In this document: positions 15,992-25,122 of the stretch, one piece after another | Layout of the letters: every line of letters begins with the position of its first letter | Numbering within the stretch: the first letter of the stretch is position 1 | The notes under the pieces: model-generated | Told to the model about the DNA's origin: nothing | The model's database searches: none | The model's input: only the letters and a program-made list of their open reading frames with translations | Origin: Pseudarthrobacter sp. NamB4 | GTDB lineage: Bacteria; Actinomycetota; Actinomycetes; Actinomycetales; Micrococcaceae | Direction of reading: 5' to 3' | Assembly: GCF_005796185.1 (NCBI RefSeq) | Contig: NZ_VAHM01000010.1 | Span: forward strand, 1-64,000 | DNA: 64,000 nt | Program-made: the position numbers and the translations under genes

Positions 15992-17212
15992 TTACTTTCC
16001 GCCGTGCAGGGCATTGAGCTCGGCGGTCATCGCCAGCCGGTCGGGTTTGCCGTTGGGAAGCATCAACAGGGCAGGTGCCGCGAGGACTGTTTTGGGGGCA
16101 AGGATTCCCAGCGTGTGGCGCCATTCCCGTTCAAGCACGACGGCGGGGTCCCCGCCTTCCGCGTCCCGTCCGGCCCCAGCGAGGGGCGCCGGGAGGGACG
16201 CCGCGAGGGAGGCGTGCGGGGCCAACGCCACGTATGCGGCCAGGGCCTGGCCCCATTCCGCTGAAGGGACTCCTGCCACGAAAGCTGCCGCGACGGCATC
16301 GGATTTTTCCAGTTCTTCCTGCACGTGCGCCGCGGATACTTTCAGCCCGCCGGTGATGATCACATCGTCCGCCCTGCCCAGCACGGTGAGCCGGCCGTCG
16401 TCGTCGATGCTGCCGATATCGCTGGTGCGGTACCAGCGCACTCCGTCCTCCTCAAAGAACGTGGCGCCGTCCTGGTCGGGCGCGTCCAGGTAGCCGGCGG
16501 CGATCGTGTCGCCGCCGAGCAGGATCCGGCCGTCGTCGGCAACGCGGACCGAGACCCCTTCCAGCGGGTAACCGTCGTAGATGCACCCGCCGGAGGACTC
16601 GGCGGAACCATAGGTGGTGACCACCCGGACACCGGCCTCGCGGGCTGCTGCCAACAGGGAAGCCGGGGCGGGCGCGCCACCCAGCAAAACGGCGTTAAAG
16701 CGGCGGAGCACCGCCAGCGTGTCCGGGGAGGGTTCGTCCAGGAGGCGCTGCAGCTGGGTGGGAACCAGGGACGTGAAGCGGATCTTGTCCGTCAGTTCGA
16801 GCGCCGCCGCGGTGAAGGCCTCCGGAGTGAACCCGCCGGACATGTCCATCACCCAGGGGCGGGTGCCCGCGAACAGCGAACGCACCAGGACCTGGATCCC
16901 GGCGACGTACTGGACGGGCAGGGCCAGGAGCCACTGCCCCTCACCTTTGAGCGCCAAAGCGGTGGCCATGGAAGAGGCTGCCAGCGACTCCACCGTCAGC
17001 ACCGTGGCCTTGGGGGTGCCGGTGGAGCCGGAGGTGCGGACCACGGCCACGGCGTCGTCGCAGCCCGGAGTTTCCAGGTGTCCCACCACCAGGGCGCCGT
17101 CCTCACCGATGGAAAGTTCGACGGCGGGTCCCTCGCCATGGAGGGCTGCCGCGAGGGCCTTGAGTGCGGGTTCAATGTTGAGGGGACCGCCGGTGGGCGT
17201 TGTGCTGTTCAT
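15992..17212 (-). CDS. menE: o-Succinylbenzoate-CoA ligase MenE (AMP-binding)
   Basis: This 406-residue acyl-adenylate enzyme is shorter than typical 480-residue family members, as is common for actinobacterial MenE. The ATP/AMP-binding loop TSGSTGTPKAT and the YGSAESSGG and YRTSDIG motifs are present; the C-terminal domain has the GGLKVSAAHVQEEL hinge. It activates o-succinylbenzoate with CoA for menaquinone ring closure by MenB, encoded just upstream (14-bp gap). AGGAGC at 17218-17223 precedes ATG 17212. Confidence 0.92.
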   Translation of the reverse strand: MNSTTPTGGPLNIEPALKALAAALHGEGPAVELSIGEDGALVVGHLETPGCDDAVAVVRTSGSTGTPKATVLTVESLAASSMATALALKGEGQWLLALPVQYVAGIQVLVRSLFAGTRPWVMDMSGGFTPEAFTAAALELTDKIRFTSLVPTQLQRLLDEPSPDTLAVLRRFNAVLLGGAPAPASLLAAAREAGVRVVTTYGSAESSGGCIYDGYPLEGVSVRVADDGRILLGGDTIAAGYLDAPDQDGATFFEEDGVRWYRTSDIGSIDDDGRLTVLGRADDVIITGGLKVSAAHVQEELEKSDAVAAAFVAGVPSAEWGQALAAYVALAPHASLAASLPAPLAGAGRDAEGGDPAVVLEREWRHTLGILAPKTVLAAPALLMLPNGKPDRLAMTAELNALHGGK

Positions 17213-17226
17213 GTGCCGCTCCTGCC

Positions 17227-18180
17227 TTAGAAGTAGTGCGGGAAGCTGGACCAGTCGGGGTCGCGTTTTTGCAGGAAGGCTTCCTTGCCCTCCACCGCCT
17301 CGTCCGTCATGTACGCCAGCCGGGTGGCTTCACCGGCGAACACCTGCTGCCCGGCCAGCCCGTCGTCGGCCAGGTTGAAGGCGAACTTCAGCATTCGAAT
17401 GGCCTGCGGAGACTGGCGGGCGATATCGGCGGCGTACTCCAGGGCAACCTCCTCGAGGCGTTCGTGGTTCACAGCCTCGTTCACTGCGCCCATCCGGACC
17501 ATGTCCTCTGCGGAATATTCGCGGGCCAGGAAGAAGATCTCGCGTGCTGCCTTCTGCCCGATCTGCCGGGCCAGCAGGGCCGAGCCGTAGCCGGCGTCGA
17601 AGCTTCCCACGGTGGCGTCCGTCTGCTTGAACTTCCCGTGCTGGCGGGAGGCGATGGTGAGGTCCGCCACCACGTGCAGGGAGTGCCCGCCGCCGGCTGC
17701 CCAGCCGTTGACGACGGCGATGACCACCTTGGGCATGGTCCGCATCAGCCGCTGGACTTCCAGGATGTGCAGCCGGCCGGCCCGGGCGGGGTCGATGGTT
17801 TCCTGGGTGTCGCCATCGGCATATTTGTAGCCGTCCCTGCCGCGGATCCGCTGGTCACCGCCGGAGCAGAAGGAATGGCCGCCGTCTTTGGGGGAGGGGC
17901 CGTTGCCGGTGAGCAGCACAGTGGCCACGTCCGGGGACATCCGGGCGTGGTCCATGGCGCGGTACAGCTCATCAACGGTGCCCGGCCGGAAGGCGTTACG
18001 GACCTCCGGGCGGTTGAAAGCGATTCGGACGGTGGGCAGGTCCCGCACCCATCCGCCGTCGGAATCCCGCTCCACCTGCCGGTGATAGGTCATGTCCTGG
18101 AAGTCCTCAAAGCCGGCCACAACACGCCAGCGGGTGGGGTCGAAGACATCGGACACCAGGGCGGGAATCTGTTTGCTCAC
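17227..18180 (-). CDS. menB: 1,4-dihydroxy-2-naphthoyl-CoA synthase MenB
   Basis: This 317-residue crotonase-fold enzyme closes the naphthoquinone ring from o-succinylbenzoyl-CoA. It has the MenB signatures NRPEVRNAFRPGTVDEL, SGGDQRIRG and VNGWAAGGGHSLH with the oxyanion-hole glycines, and the C-terminal segment ending SSFPHYF. It has the N-terminal extension usual for actinobacterial MenB. The start GTG 18180 follows a TAGACT box by 6 bases, so the menB-menE transcript is probably leaderless. Confidence 0.95.
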   Translation of the reverse strand: MSKQIPALVSDVFDPTRWRVVAGFEDFQDMTYHRQVERDSDGGWVRDLPTVRIAFNRPEVRNAFRPGTVDELYRAMDHARMSPDVATVLLTGNGPSPKDGGHSFCSGGDQRIRGRDGYKYADGDTQETIDPARAGRLHILEVQRLMRTMPKVVIAVVNGWAAGGGHSLHVVADLTIASRQHGKFKQTDATVGSFDAGYGSALLARQIGQKAAREIFFLAREYSAEDMVRMGAVNEAVNHERLEEVALEYAADIARQSPQAIRMLKFAFNLADDGLAGQQVFAGEATRLAYMTDEAVEGKEAFLQKRDPDWSSFPHYF

Positions 18181-18186
18181 CGTCCA

Positions 18187-18192
18187 AGTCTA
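18187..18192 (-). promoter_or_regulatory. -10 box of a leaderless transcript (menB-menE)
   Basis: TAGACT (minus strand) ends 6 bases before the GTG start of menB at 18180. No ribosome binding site is visible in between. Confidence 0.5.
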
Positions 18193-18202
18193 GTAATCGG
18201 GG

Positions 18203-18643
18203 TCAGCTGATGCAGAACTCGTTGCCCTCGGGGTCCGCCATCGTGTGCCAGGAGTGCGGTCCCTGGTTGGCCGTCCAAAGGAAGGTGGCGCCGCGGGCCT
18301 CCAGTTCCCGGCGCACGTGATCTTTGTCCCGGCCGGCCAGGTTCACGTCCCAGTGAACCCGGTTCTTGACCCTCTTCGCTTCGGGTGCGGTCTGGAAAAG
18401 AAGGCGCCGGGCAGGGGTTTTTGTGTCCAGCTCCTCGGGCGGGCGGATGGCGCAGCCGTCGCGCCACACCAGCTTGCCGCTGTGGGTCATCGTCTGGTCC
18501 GCGGTGGCGAAGCCCCGGTCGATCATGGACCGGATGAAGCTTTCATCCTGCGGCTCCACTGCCCACCCGAGGGTCTCAGCCCACCAGTCAGCCAGCTGGT
18601 GCGGTTCCCTGCAGTCAATCACGATCTGTATGTTCAGTCCCAT
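18203..18643 (-). CDS. VOC family (glyoxalase-like) protein
   Basis: This 146-residue protein has the paired beta-alpha-beta-beta-beta layout of the vicinal oxygen chelate superfamily: IQIVIDCREPHQLADWWAE at the N-terminus, a middle segment NRVHWDVNL, and the end MADPEGNEFCI. The actinobacterial glyoxalase-like subfamily is of unknown substrate and several members confer antibiotic binding. I chose ATG 18643 rather than the in-frame start 198 bp upstream, because the domain begins here and a TACCCT box lies 6 bases before the ATG. Confidence 0.85.
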   Translation of the reverse strand: MGLNIQIVIDCREPHQLADWWAETLGWAVEPQDESFIRSMIDRGFATADQTMTHSGKLVWRDGCAIRPPEELDTKTPARRLLFQTAPEAKRVKNRVHWDVNLAGRDKDHVRRELEARGATFLWTANQGPHSWHTMADPEGNEFCIS

Positions 18644-18649
18644 CCGAGC

Positions 18650-18655
18650 AGGGTA
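18650..18655 (-). promoter_or_regulatory. -10 box of a leaderless transcript (VOC gene)
   Basis: TACCCT (minus strand) ends 6 bases before ATG 18643 of the VOC gene, with no ribosome binding site. Confidence 0.45.
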
Positions 18656-18717
18656 CGGTGGCAGGCGCTTCTCCGGTAGGTCATTGAGACGCCTGGGCAG
18701 TAGATGCAGTAGCTGTT

Positions 18718-19479
18718 CTAAGGCTGGACCTGCTGGAGCTGTTCGAAGACCTCCGGGGGAATGGCGTAAATAAACACCACGGCCAGCAGGTTCTTCGCGG
18801 CGTGTACGAAGTAGGCGAACATCAGGTTCTTCCCGGTCCACACGTATACGAAGACCAGCGTGGCGCCCATGGCCAGGTAGGGGAGCAGTGCGGCGAACGT
18901 GATCGCTTCCTGGCCCACAATGTGCAGGGCCGCGAACAGGACCACTGACAGGACACAGCAGATCCAGATGTTCACCCGCCGGCTCATTTTGCCGATCAGC
19001 AGGTGGCGGAAGATGTACTCCTCCACGAACGGTCCCACCACCACCAGCAGCGGAACCATGAGCCAGGCGGGCACCTGCTGCATGAGCTCCTGCAGCCCCG
19101 CCTGGTTGGCGGAGGTCTGGGCTTCGCCGCTGGCCGCCACCACCACGGCCGTCAGGATCATCATGGCAATGACAGCCGCGGGCACCATCAGCACGGTGAA
19201 CCAGGGCCGTGTGGCCAGCACCTTCAGGTCACGGCCCACCACCTTCCGTGCGGCCACCAGCGCCAGTATGCCCACTGAGGCATAGAAGAGGAGGTTCACG
19301 GCGTAGGAGGCAGCAGCCGGGGTAGGAGCGATCTGGCGGAGGAACGGTGCCAGGACTTCCCCCGCGACGGCAAAGAACCCTGCGATGGCCACATACGTCA
19401 GCAGGGTGGCGAAATCCAGGGGAGTGAAGCGGTACAGCTGTGGCTGCGGGGCAGGGGGCAGTCGGTGGGCGGTAGCCAT
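18718..19479 (-). CDS. CPBP family intramembrane metalloprotease
   Basis: This 253-residue polytopic membrane protein has about seven hydrophobic helices. The abortive-infection/CAAX-protease (CPBP) motif 1 is present as FVEEYIFRHLL with the paired glutamates, and motif 2 lies in LFAALHIVG with its His. A further conserved His occurs in FAYFVHAAKN. Such enzymes are Rce1-like glutamic or metal-dependent proteases with diverse roles. It is divergent from the metal-ABC operon, with both start codons preceded by -10 boxes at leaderless spacing. Substrate unknown. Confidence 0.87.
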   Translation of the reverse strand: MATAHRLPPAPQPQLYRFTPLDFATLLTYVAIAGFFAVAGEVLAPFLRQIAPTPAAASYAVNLLFYASVGILALVAARKVVGRDLKVLATRPWFTVLMVPAAVIAMMILTAVVVAASGEAQTSANQAGLQELMQQVPAWLMVPLLVVVGPFVEEYIFRHLLIGKMSRRVNIWICCVLSVVLFAALHIVGQEAITFAALLPYLAMGATLVFVYVWTGKNLMFAYFVHAAKNLLAVVFIYAIPPEVFEQLQQVQP

Positions 19480-19485
19480 ATCTTC

Positions 19486-19491
19486 AGCCTA
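19486..19491 (-). promoter_or_regulatory. -10 box of a leaderless transcript (CPBP gene)
   Basis: TAGGCT (minus strand) ends 6 bases before ATG 19479. The same hexamer at the same distance precedes the GNAT gene at 31779. Confidence 0.5.
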
Positions 19492-19538
19492 ACCCCGGCT
19501 GGGAGGGTGGCGGATTGCTGGCGAAAACGGGCTTCCCC

Positions 19539-19544
19539 TAGAAT
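19539..19544 (+). promoter_or_regulatory. -10 box of a leaderless transcript (metal ABC operon)
   Basis: TAGAAT ends 7 bases before ATG 19552. The alternative in-frame ATG at 19543 overlaps this box, which is why 19552 is preferred. Confidence 0.5.
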
Positions 19545-19551
19545 GTTCGGT

Positions 19552-20541
19552 ATGCCTAAATTTGCGTTTCGGTGCGCCAAAGTAGCCGCTCGAGCCAATG
19601 CCAGCGGGGGAACCAGCTCCCGGCGCCCGCTGGGTCCGCTGGGTGTGGCCGCGGCCGCCGTCGTCCTTTCCCTCCTGCTGACCGCCTGCGGTGGCGGGGC
19701 CGCGGGAAACGGGGACGGGAAGCCGGTGGTCCTGACCACCTTCACTGTTCTGGCCGACGTCGCCCGGAACGTCGCCGGGGACAAGCTCACCGTGGAGTCC
19801 ATTACCAAGGCGGGGGCCGAGATCCACGGCTACGAGCCGACTCCCGGGGATATCCGTAAGGCATCCAAGGCCGACCTGATCCTGGACAACGGACTGAACC
19901 TGGAGGCCTGGTTCGGGCAGTTCGTCGAAGGGCTGGACGTGAAGCATGCAGTGGTCAGCGAAGGCGTGGAGCCCATGTCCATCAGCGAGGATGCCTACCA
20001 GGGCAAGCCGAACCCGCACGCCTGGATGTCGCCGCTGAACGTCCAGGTCTACGTGGACAACATGGTGAAGGCCTTCAGCGAACTGGATCCGGAGAACGCC
20101 GCGGCTTTCAAGGCAAACGGTGAGGCCTACAAGGGCGAACTCCAGGCCGTGCAGGACCAGATGACCGCCAGCCTAGCCGCTGTGCCGGAACCCCAGCGCG
20201 CCCTGGTCACTTGTGAGGGGGCCTTCTCCTACCTCGCCCGTGATGCCGGCCTGAAGGAGCTCTACATCTGGGCCGTGAACGCCGAACAGCAGGCCACGCC
20301 CCAGCAGATCACCCGTGCCATTGAGTACGTCAGGGCCAACAAAGTACCAGCCGTCTTCTGTGAATCCACGGTGTCCGACGCTCCCATGCAGCAGGTGGTG
20401 GAAGCCACGGGCACCAGGTTTGGCGGGACTCTGTACGTGGATTCCCTCTCCGAAGCGGACGGTCCCGTCCCCACCTACCTGGACCTGATCCGGCACGACG
20501 CGGACGTCATCACCAAAGCCCTTACGGGGGCAGGGTCATGA
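19552..20541 (+). CDS. Metal ABC transporter substrate-binding lipoprotein (Mn/Zn cluster)
   Basis: This 329-residue lipoprotein has a hydrophobic signal ending in the lipobox LTAC (Cys46). It belongs to the cluster A-I (TroA/PsaA/MntC) binding proteins. Metal ligands are visible as His92 in IHGYEPTPGD, His156 in NPHAWMSP, Glu in TCEGAFSYLA and an Asp in the C-terminal lobe. The segment WAVNAEQQATPQQI resembles manganese/iron rather than zinc binders, and no His-rich loop is present, which favours Mn. The gene is coupled to the ATPase gene by a 4-base overlap. No regulator site was recognised. Confidence 0.9.
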   Translation: MPKFAFRCAKVAARANASGGTSSRRPLGPLGVAAAAVVLSLLLTACGGGAAGNGDGKPVVLTTFTVLADVARNVAGDKLTVESITKAGAEIHGYEPTPGDIRKASKADLILDNGLNLEAWFGQFVEGLDVKHAVVSEGVEPMSISEDAYQGKPNPHAWMSPLNVQVYVDNMVKAFSELDPENAAAFKANGEAYKGELQAVQDQMTASLAAVPEPQRALVTCEGAFSYLARDAGLKELYIWAVNAEQQATPQQITRAIEYVRANKVPAVFCESTVSDAPMQQVVEATGTRFGGTLYVDSLSEADGPVPTYLDLIRHDADVITKALTGAGS

Positions 20542-21302
20542 GCACCCCCGCCATCCTCGTTGACAACGTGACCGTGCACTATGGCGAGGTCCTGGCCCTG
20601 GACGCCGCGTCCCTGACCCTGGACCCCGCGCGGATCTGCGGTCTGGTGGGCATGAACGGTTCCGGCAAATCCACCCTTTTCAAGGTGATCATGGGCATGA
20701 TCAGGCCCGACGCCGGCACCGTCCGGATCCATGGACAGTCTCCTTCGCGGACCCGTCGGGAAGGGGGCATCGGCTACGTGCCGCAGAGCGAGGAGGTGGA
20801 CTGGCAGTTCCCGCTGTCCGTCCGCGATGTGGTGATGATGGGCCGCTACGGCCGCCAGGGCTTTACCCGCCGGGCGTCAAAAGCGGACCGGGCCGCCGTG
20901 GACCAGGCCCTGGACCGGGTGGAGCTGGGAGACTACGCCGGCCGGCAGATCGGCCAGCTGTCCGGTGGGCAAAAGAAGCGCGCGTTCGTGGCCCGTGGCA
21001 TCGCGCAGGGCGCCACCACCATGCTGCTGGACGAGCCCTTCGCCGGGGTGGACAAGCGCTCCGAGGCCACGATTACCCGGCTGCTGCGGGAGCTTGCCGC
21101 GGACGGCTGCACCATCCTGGTGTCCACGCATGACCTGCATGCGCTTCCCGAACTGTGCGACGAGGCTGTGCTGCTCATGCACCGGGTCCTGATGCATGGC
21201 CCGCCGGAACTGGTGCTCCAGCCGGAGAACCTGGCCATGGCCTTCGGCCTGGACGTGCTGAACCGGGACCAGCGGGACAGCAATGAGAGGAGGAGCGCCT
21301 GA
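20538..21302 (+). CDS. Metal ABC transporter ATP-binding protein
   Basis: This 254-residue ATPase has Walker A GMNGSGKST, the signature LSGGQKKR, Walker B MLLDEPF and the switch His in STHDLH. It energises import through the membrane protein encoded next. Its ATG overlaps the upstream stop (ATGA), and its stop overlaps the permease ATG (TGATG), so the three genes form one coupled operon. Confidence 0.94.
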   Translation: MSTPAILVDNVTVHYGEVLALDAASLTLDPARICGLVGMNGSGKSTLFKVIMGMIRPDAGTVRIHGQSPSRTRREGGIGYVPQSEEVDWQFPLSVRDVVMMGRYGRQGFTRRASKADRAAVDQALDRVELGDYAGRQIGQLSGGQKKRAFVARGIAQGATTMLLDEPFAGVDKRSEATITRLLRELAADGCTILVSTHDLHALPELCDEAVLLMHRVLMHGPPELVLQPENLAMAFGLDVLNRDQRDSNERRSA

Positions 21303-22168
21303 TGGAGCTGCTGCTCGAACCGCTCAGCTATGACTTCATGGTCCGCGCCATCGTGACCACCGCGCTCGCCGCCGTCGTCTGCGCCGTCCTCAGCTGCTGG
21401 CTCGTCCTCATCGGCTGGTCCCTCATGGGCGACGCCGTCTCGCATGCGGTGCTGCCCGGCGTCGTGCTGGCCTACATTGTGGGCGCCCCGTTCGCGCTCG
21501 GCGCCCTGGTGTTCGCACTGGTGGCCGTGACCCTGATCGGCGTGGTACGCAACACCAGCAGGGTCAAGGAGGACGCTGCCATCGGCATCGTTTTCTCCTC
21601 CCTCTTTGCCCTGGGCCTGGTGCTGATCTCCGTTACCCCCAGCCAGACGGACCTGAACCACATCATCTTCGGCAACCTCCTGGGCGTCAGTGTCCCGGAC
21701 CTCATCCAGGTCCTGGTGCTGGGCGTGGTGGCCTTCGCCATCCTGGTCCTGAAGCGCCGGGACCTGACCCTGTACGCTTTCGACCCCACCCATGCCCATG
21801 CCATCGGCCTGTCACCCCGGCGGCTCGGCGCGCTGCTGCTGGGCCTGCTGGCCCTGACCTCCGTGGTGGCGCTGCAGACCGTGGGTGTGGTGCTGGTGGT
21901 GGCTATGCTCATCATTCCCGGTGCCACGGCCTACCTGCTCACGGACCGGTTCTCGCGGATGCTGGTCATCGCCCCGGTGGTCTCGGCACTTTGCTCAATC
22001 ACCGGGATCTACGTCAGCTACTACCTGGACACGGCCTCCGGCGCCATGGTGGTGCTCACGCAGGGCATCGTGTTCGCTGCCGTGTACCTCTTCAGTCCAC
22101 GGCAGGGGCTGATCGGGACCCGGCTGGCGAAGGCCCGGCGCAGGAAGGCAGCAGCGGTGGCTGTGTAG
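21302..22168 (+). CDS. Metal ABC transporter permease
   Basis: This 288-residue protein has eight to nine hydrophobic helices and matches the ABC-3 family (ZnuB/MntB/TroC): CWLVLIGWSLMGDAVSHAVLPG near the N-terminus and VVAMLIIPGATAYLL later. It forms the channel of the Mn/Zn importer with the two preceding gene products. A basic tail ends the protein. The operon ends here; the next gene is 114 bp downstream with its own ribosome binding site. Confidence 0.94.
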   Translation: MELLLEPLSYDFMVRAIVTTALAAVVCAVLSCWLVLIGWSLMGDAVSHAVLPGVVLAYIVGAPFALGALVFALVAVTLIGVVRNTSRVKEDAAIGIVFSSLFALGLVLISVTPSQTDLNHIIFGNLLGVSVPDLIQVLVLGVVAFAILVLKRRDLTLYAFDPTHAHAIGLSPRRLGALLLGLLALTSVVALQTVGVVLVVAMLIIPGATAYLLTDRFSRMLVIAPVVSALCSITGIYVSYYLDTASGAMVVLTQGIVFAAVYLFSPRQGLIGTRLAKARRRKAAAVAV

Positions 22169-22282
22169 CGGACGCCTGGCGGTGAGATTTGCTTTAAGCA
22201 GTCTTTACCGCGCGAACGGCAGGCTGAAACATCCGCGGCGCAAGATGGAGCCACGCCCGTTTTCCGCCGAAAGGACTTGTCC

Positions 22283-22630
22283 GTGATCACCAAGAATCTT
22301 TTCCTGCAGGGCATCTACCATTTCCAGGGCCTGGGGCTGGAAAAGCCCATGCCCCTCCACAGCGAGCTTTCGCACTACGTCCCGGACGGGGTGGTCAATC
22401 AGGCGCTCTACTTCCGCGGCGGCAATTCCAGCAGTGAGTTGATCGCCGTGGTGCTGATGCGCAATGGCGTGCCCATGCGCTATTTTCCCATTGGCGCCAA
22501 GAGCGATGTCCATGTACCGCTGCGGGTGGTGGAGGATATCGACGGCGGTTCGGTAATCGAGCTCTATCTGGCAGCTCCCGAGGGACTTAACGGATCCGTG
22601 GTGATCGACCTGGGAATGGTGGAGCACTGA
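22283..22630 (+). CDS. Small conserved protein in the nitrite reductase operon
   Basis: I do not recognise this 115-residue protein with confidence. It is soluble, with no signal peptide or membrane helix, and appears beta-rich, with the segments YHFQGLGLEKPMPLHSEL and FPIGAKSDVHVPLRVVED. GTG 22283 is the likely start because AAAGGA (22270-22275) is 7 bases upstream; TTG 22277 is too close. Its stop overlaps the nirB ATG (TGATG), so it is translated together with nitrite reductase and probably acts on or with it. Confidence 0.75.
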   Translation: MITKNLFLQGIYHFQGLGLEKPMPLHSELSHYVPDGVVNQALYFRGGNSSSELIAVVLMRNGVPMRYFPIGAKSDVHVPLRVVEDIDGGSVIELYLAAPEGLNGSVVIDLGMVEH

Positions 22631-25122
22631 TGTCCCGCTCCGGCGTGCCGGACGCCCGGCCCAGGCTGGTGGTCATCGGCAACGGCATGGCGGGAGCCCG
22701 TGCCGTGGAGGAAATTATTGCACGCGGTGGAACGGAGCAGTTCCGGATCACCATGTTCGGGGACGAGCCCTACGGGAACTACAACCGGATCATGCTCAGT
22801 CACGTCCTCGCGGGGGACGAGGATGATGGAGCCATTTTTCTCAATCCGCTCTCGTGGTACCGGGACAACGGGATCACGCTGCATGCGGGCGTCCGGGCGG
22901 AGCGGATTGACCGCTTCACCAAGCACGTCTTTTCCAGCGATGGCAGGGTGACGCCTTATGACACCCTCATCATCGCCACCGGAAGCCGCTCCCATATGCC
23001 GCCAATGGAGGGGCTCTACACTCCGGGCGGTTCCGTGAAGCACGGCATTTTCGGCTTCCGGACCATCGATGACACCCGCAAAATGGTGGCGTATGCGCAG
23101 CATGAGCACCACCGGCACGCGGTGGTGATCGGGGGAGGCCTTCTTGGGCTGGAAGCTGCCTCCGGCCTGCGCCGCCATGGCCTCGAGGTGGACGTGGTGC
23201 ACTCCGGCGGCCACCTGATGAGCGCGCAGATGGGGCCCGAGGGCGGTGCGGTGCTCCGCCGAAGCGTGCAGGGACTGGGAATCGGGGTGCATACCGGCAG
23301 CCGGACCACTGCCGTGCTGGGAACGGACAAGGTGGCGGGTGTCCGGCTGCGGGACAGGCCCGACATCGAGTGCGACATGGTGGTGATGGCGGCCGGCATC
23401 CGGCCCAATGTGGACCTGGCGGTCCTCAGCGGACTGCCGGTGGAACGCGCCATCGTGGTGGATGACAGCCTGCGGGTCCAGGACGAGGACGACGTCTATG
23501 CCGTGGGGGAGTGCGTCCAGCATCGGGGCCAGGTGTACGGGCTGGTGGCACCGCTGTGGGAGCAGGCGGCGGTGCTGGCCAACCACGTCACGGGCGCGGA
23601 CACAGGCGCCGCGTATCTTGGCTCCCGCACGGCCACCAAGCTGAAGGTCGCCGGCGTCGAGGTTGCTTCGATGGGCCTGCAGGGGCCGGAACTTGAGACC
23701 GACGAGCACATCGTCTTTTCAGAGCCCAGCCGCGGGGTGTTCAAGTCCATCGTGGTCCGGGACAACAAGATGGTTGGCGCCACGCTTTTGGGGGACAGCC
23801 GGAAGGTCGCCTTCCTGACGCAGGCCTTCGACCGCGGCCTGCCACTGCCCGAGGAACGTCTCGGCCTGATGTTCGACCTCGGCACGCCCGGCCAGGAGGT
23901 GGGAGTTGCGGAGCTCGACGACGACGCACAGGTCTGCAACTGCAACGGCGTCAGCAAGAGGGCGCTCGCGGACGCCGTCAAGGGCGGCTGCACCACAGTG
24001 GCCGGAGCCATGGACGCCACCCGCGCCGGCAAGGGGTGCGGTTCCTGCAAGCTGCTGGTGGGCCAGGTGGTGGAGTGGGCGGCCGGCGGAGCGGTAGAGG
24101 ATGACCCTGCCGCCAGCTATTACGTTCCCGGCATCCCGCTGGACAAGCAGGCACTGATGGCCGAAATCCGGAAGCGTGGGCTGCGCTCGGTCTCGGCGGT
24201 GTTCCAGGCACTGGCCCCCGGCGGCAGGGAGGACGCAAAATCCAAGATGGGGCTGGCCTCGCTGCTGAAGATGATGCTCGCAGATCAGTACATCGATGAA
24301 CGCGATGCGCGGTTCATCAATGACCGGGTCCACGCGAACGTCCAGCGGGACGGCACCTTTTCCGTGGTGCCCCAGATGAAAGGCGGCGTGACGTCGGTCC
24401 AGCAGCTGCGCCGCATCGCCGACGTCGCAGAGAAGCACAAGGTCCCGCTGATCAAGCTGACGGGCGGGCAGCGCATCGACCTGCTGGGCATCCGCAAGGA
24501 GGACCTGCCGCAGGTGTGGGCTGACCTGGATATGCCCTCCGGGTACGCTTACGGCAAGAGCTTCCGCACGGTCAAGACGTGCGTTGGCCAGGACTTCTGC
24601 CGTTACGGCACCGGGGACTCCACCAGGCTGGGTGTTGAGCTCGAATCACGCTTCCAGGGACTTGAATCCCCTGCCAAGCTGAAGCTCGCCGTCTCCGGTT
24701 GTCCGCGGAACTGCGCCGAATCACTGGTCAAAGACGTGGGAGTTGTGGCCGTGGAGGGCGGCCGCTGGGAGATCTACGTGGGCGGTGCCGCCGGTGCCCA
24801 CATCCGCAAAGGGGACTTGCTGGCCACGGTTGACGACCCGGAGGACGTGAAGGTGCTGGCTGGCCGGTTCATTCAGTACTACAGGGAACAGGCCAACTGG
24901 CTGGAGCGGACCTACGCCTTCGTGCCGCGGGTGGGCATCGATCATCTCCGCGCCGTGATTGTGGACGATGCAGAGGGGATTGCCGGCCGGCTGGACGAGG
25001 CGATGCAGGCCAGCGTGGACAGCTACGTGGATCCGTGGCGGGAACGCGACGACCCGCAGACCCCCGGGCAGTTCCGCACCTCGCTGCCCCTGACGGTTCT
25101 TCCACAGGTGCCGGTCCGATGA
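22630..25122 (+). CDS. nirB: Nitrite reductase [NAD(P)H] large subunit NirB
   Basis: This 830-residue assimilatory enzyme reduces nitrite to ammonia. Domains in order are an FAD-binding region (GNGMAGARAVEE near the N-terminus), an NADH-binding Rossmann region (VVIGGGLLGLEAA), a BFD-like [2Fe-2S] domain with Cys436, Cys438, Cys470 and Cys473, and the sirohaem/[4Fe-4S] domain with Cys651, Cys657, Cys691 and Cys695. All cofactor ligands are intact. It is coupled to the small gene before it and to nirD after it by overlapping start/stop codons. No nitrate reductase gene lies in the window. Confidence 0.96.
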   Translation: MSRSGVPDARPRLVVIGNGMAGARAVEEIIARGGTEQFRITMFGDEPYGNYNRIMLSHVLAGDEDDGAIFLNPLSWYRDNGITLHAGVRAERIDRFTKHVFSSDGRVTPYDTLIIATGSRSHMPPMEGLYTPGGSVKHGIFGFRTIDDTRKMVAYAQHEHHRHAVVIGGGLLGLEAASGLRRHGLEVDVVHSGGHLMSAQMGPEGGAVLRRSVQGLGIGVHTGSRTTAVLGTDKVAGVRLRDRPDIECDMVVMAAGIRPNVDLAVLSGLPVERAIVVDDSLRVQDEDDVYAVGECVQHRGQVYGLVAPLWEQAAVLANHVTGADTGAAYLGSRTATKLKVAGVEVASMGLQGPELETDEHIVFSEPSRGVFKSIVVRDNKMVGATLLGDSRKVAFLTQAFDRGLPLPEERLGLMFDLGTPGQEVGVAELDDDAQVCNCNGVSKRALADAVKGGCTTVAGAMDATRAGKGCGSCKLLVGQVVEWAAGGAVEDDPAASYYVPGIPLDKQALMAEIRKRGLRSVSAVFQALAPGGREDAKSKMGLASLLKMMLADQYIDERDARFINDRVHANVQRDGTFSVVPQMKGGVTSVQQLRRIADVAEKHKVPLIKLTGGQRIDLLGIRKEDLPQVWADLDMPSGYAYGKSFRTVKTCVGQDFCRYGTGDSTRLGVELESRFQGLESPAKLKLAVSGCPRNCAESLVKDVGVVAVEGGRWEIYVGGAAGAHIRKGDLLATVDDPEDVKVLAGRFIQYYREQANWLERTYAFVPRVGIDHLRAVIVDDAEGIAGRLDEAMQASVDSYVDPWRERDDPQTPGQFRTSLPLTVLPQVPVR

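Noticed and set aside
22210..22230. GlnR operator upstream of the nitrite reductase operon
   Set aside because: TTTACCGCGCGAAC resembles the GTNAC-N6-GAAAC pattern, but spacing is off by one and the second half is incomplete. Too weak to call.
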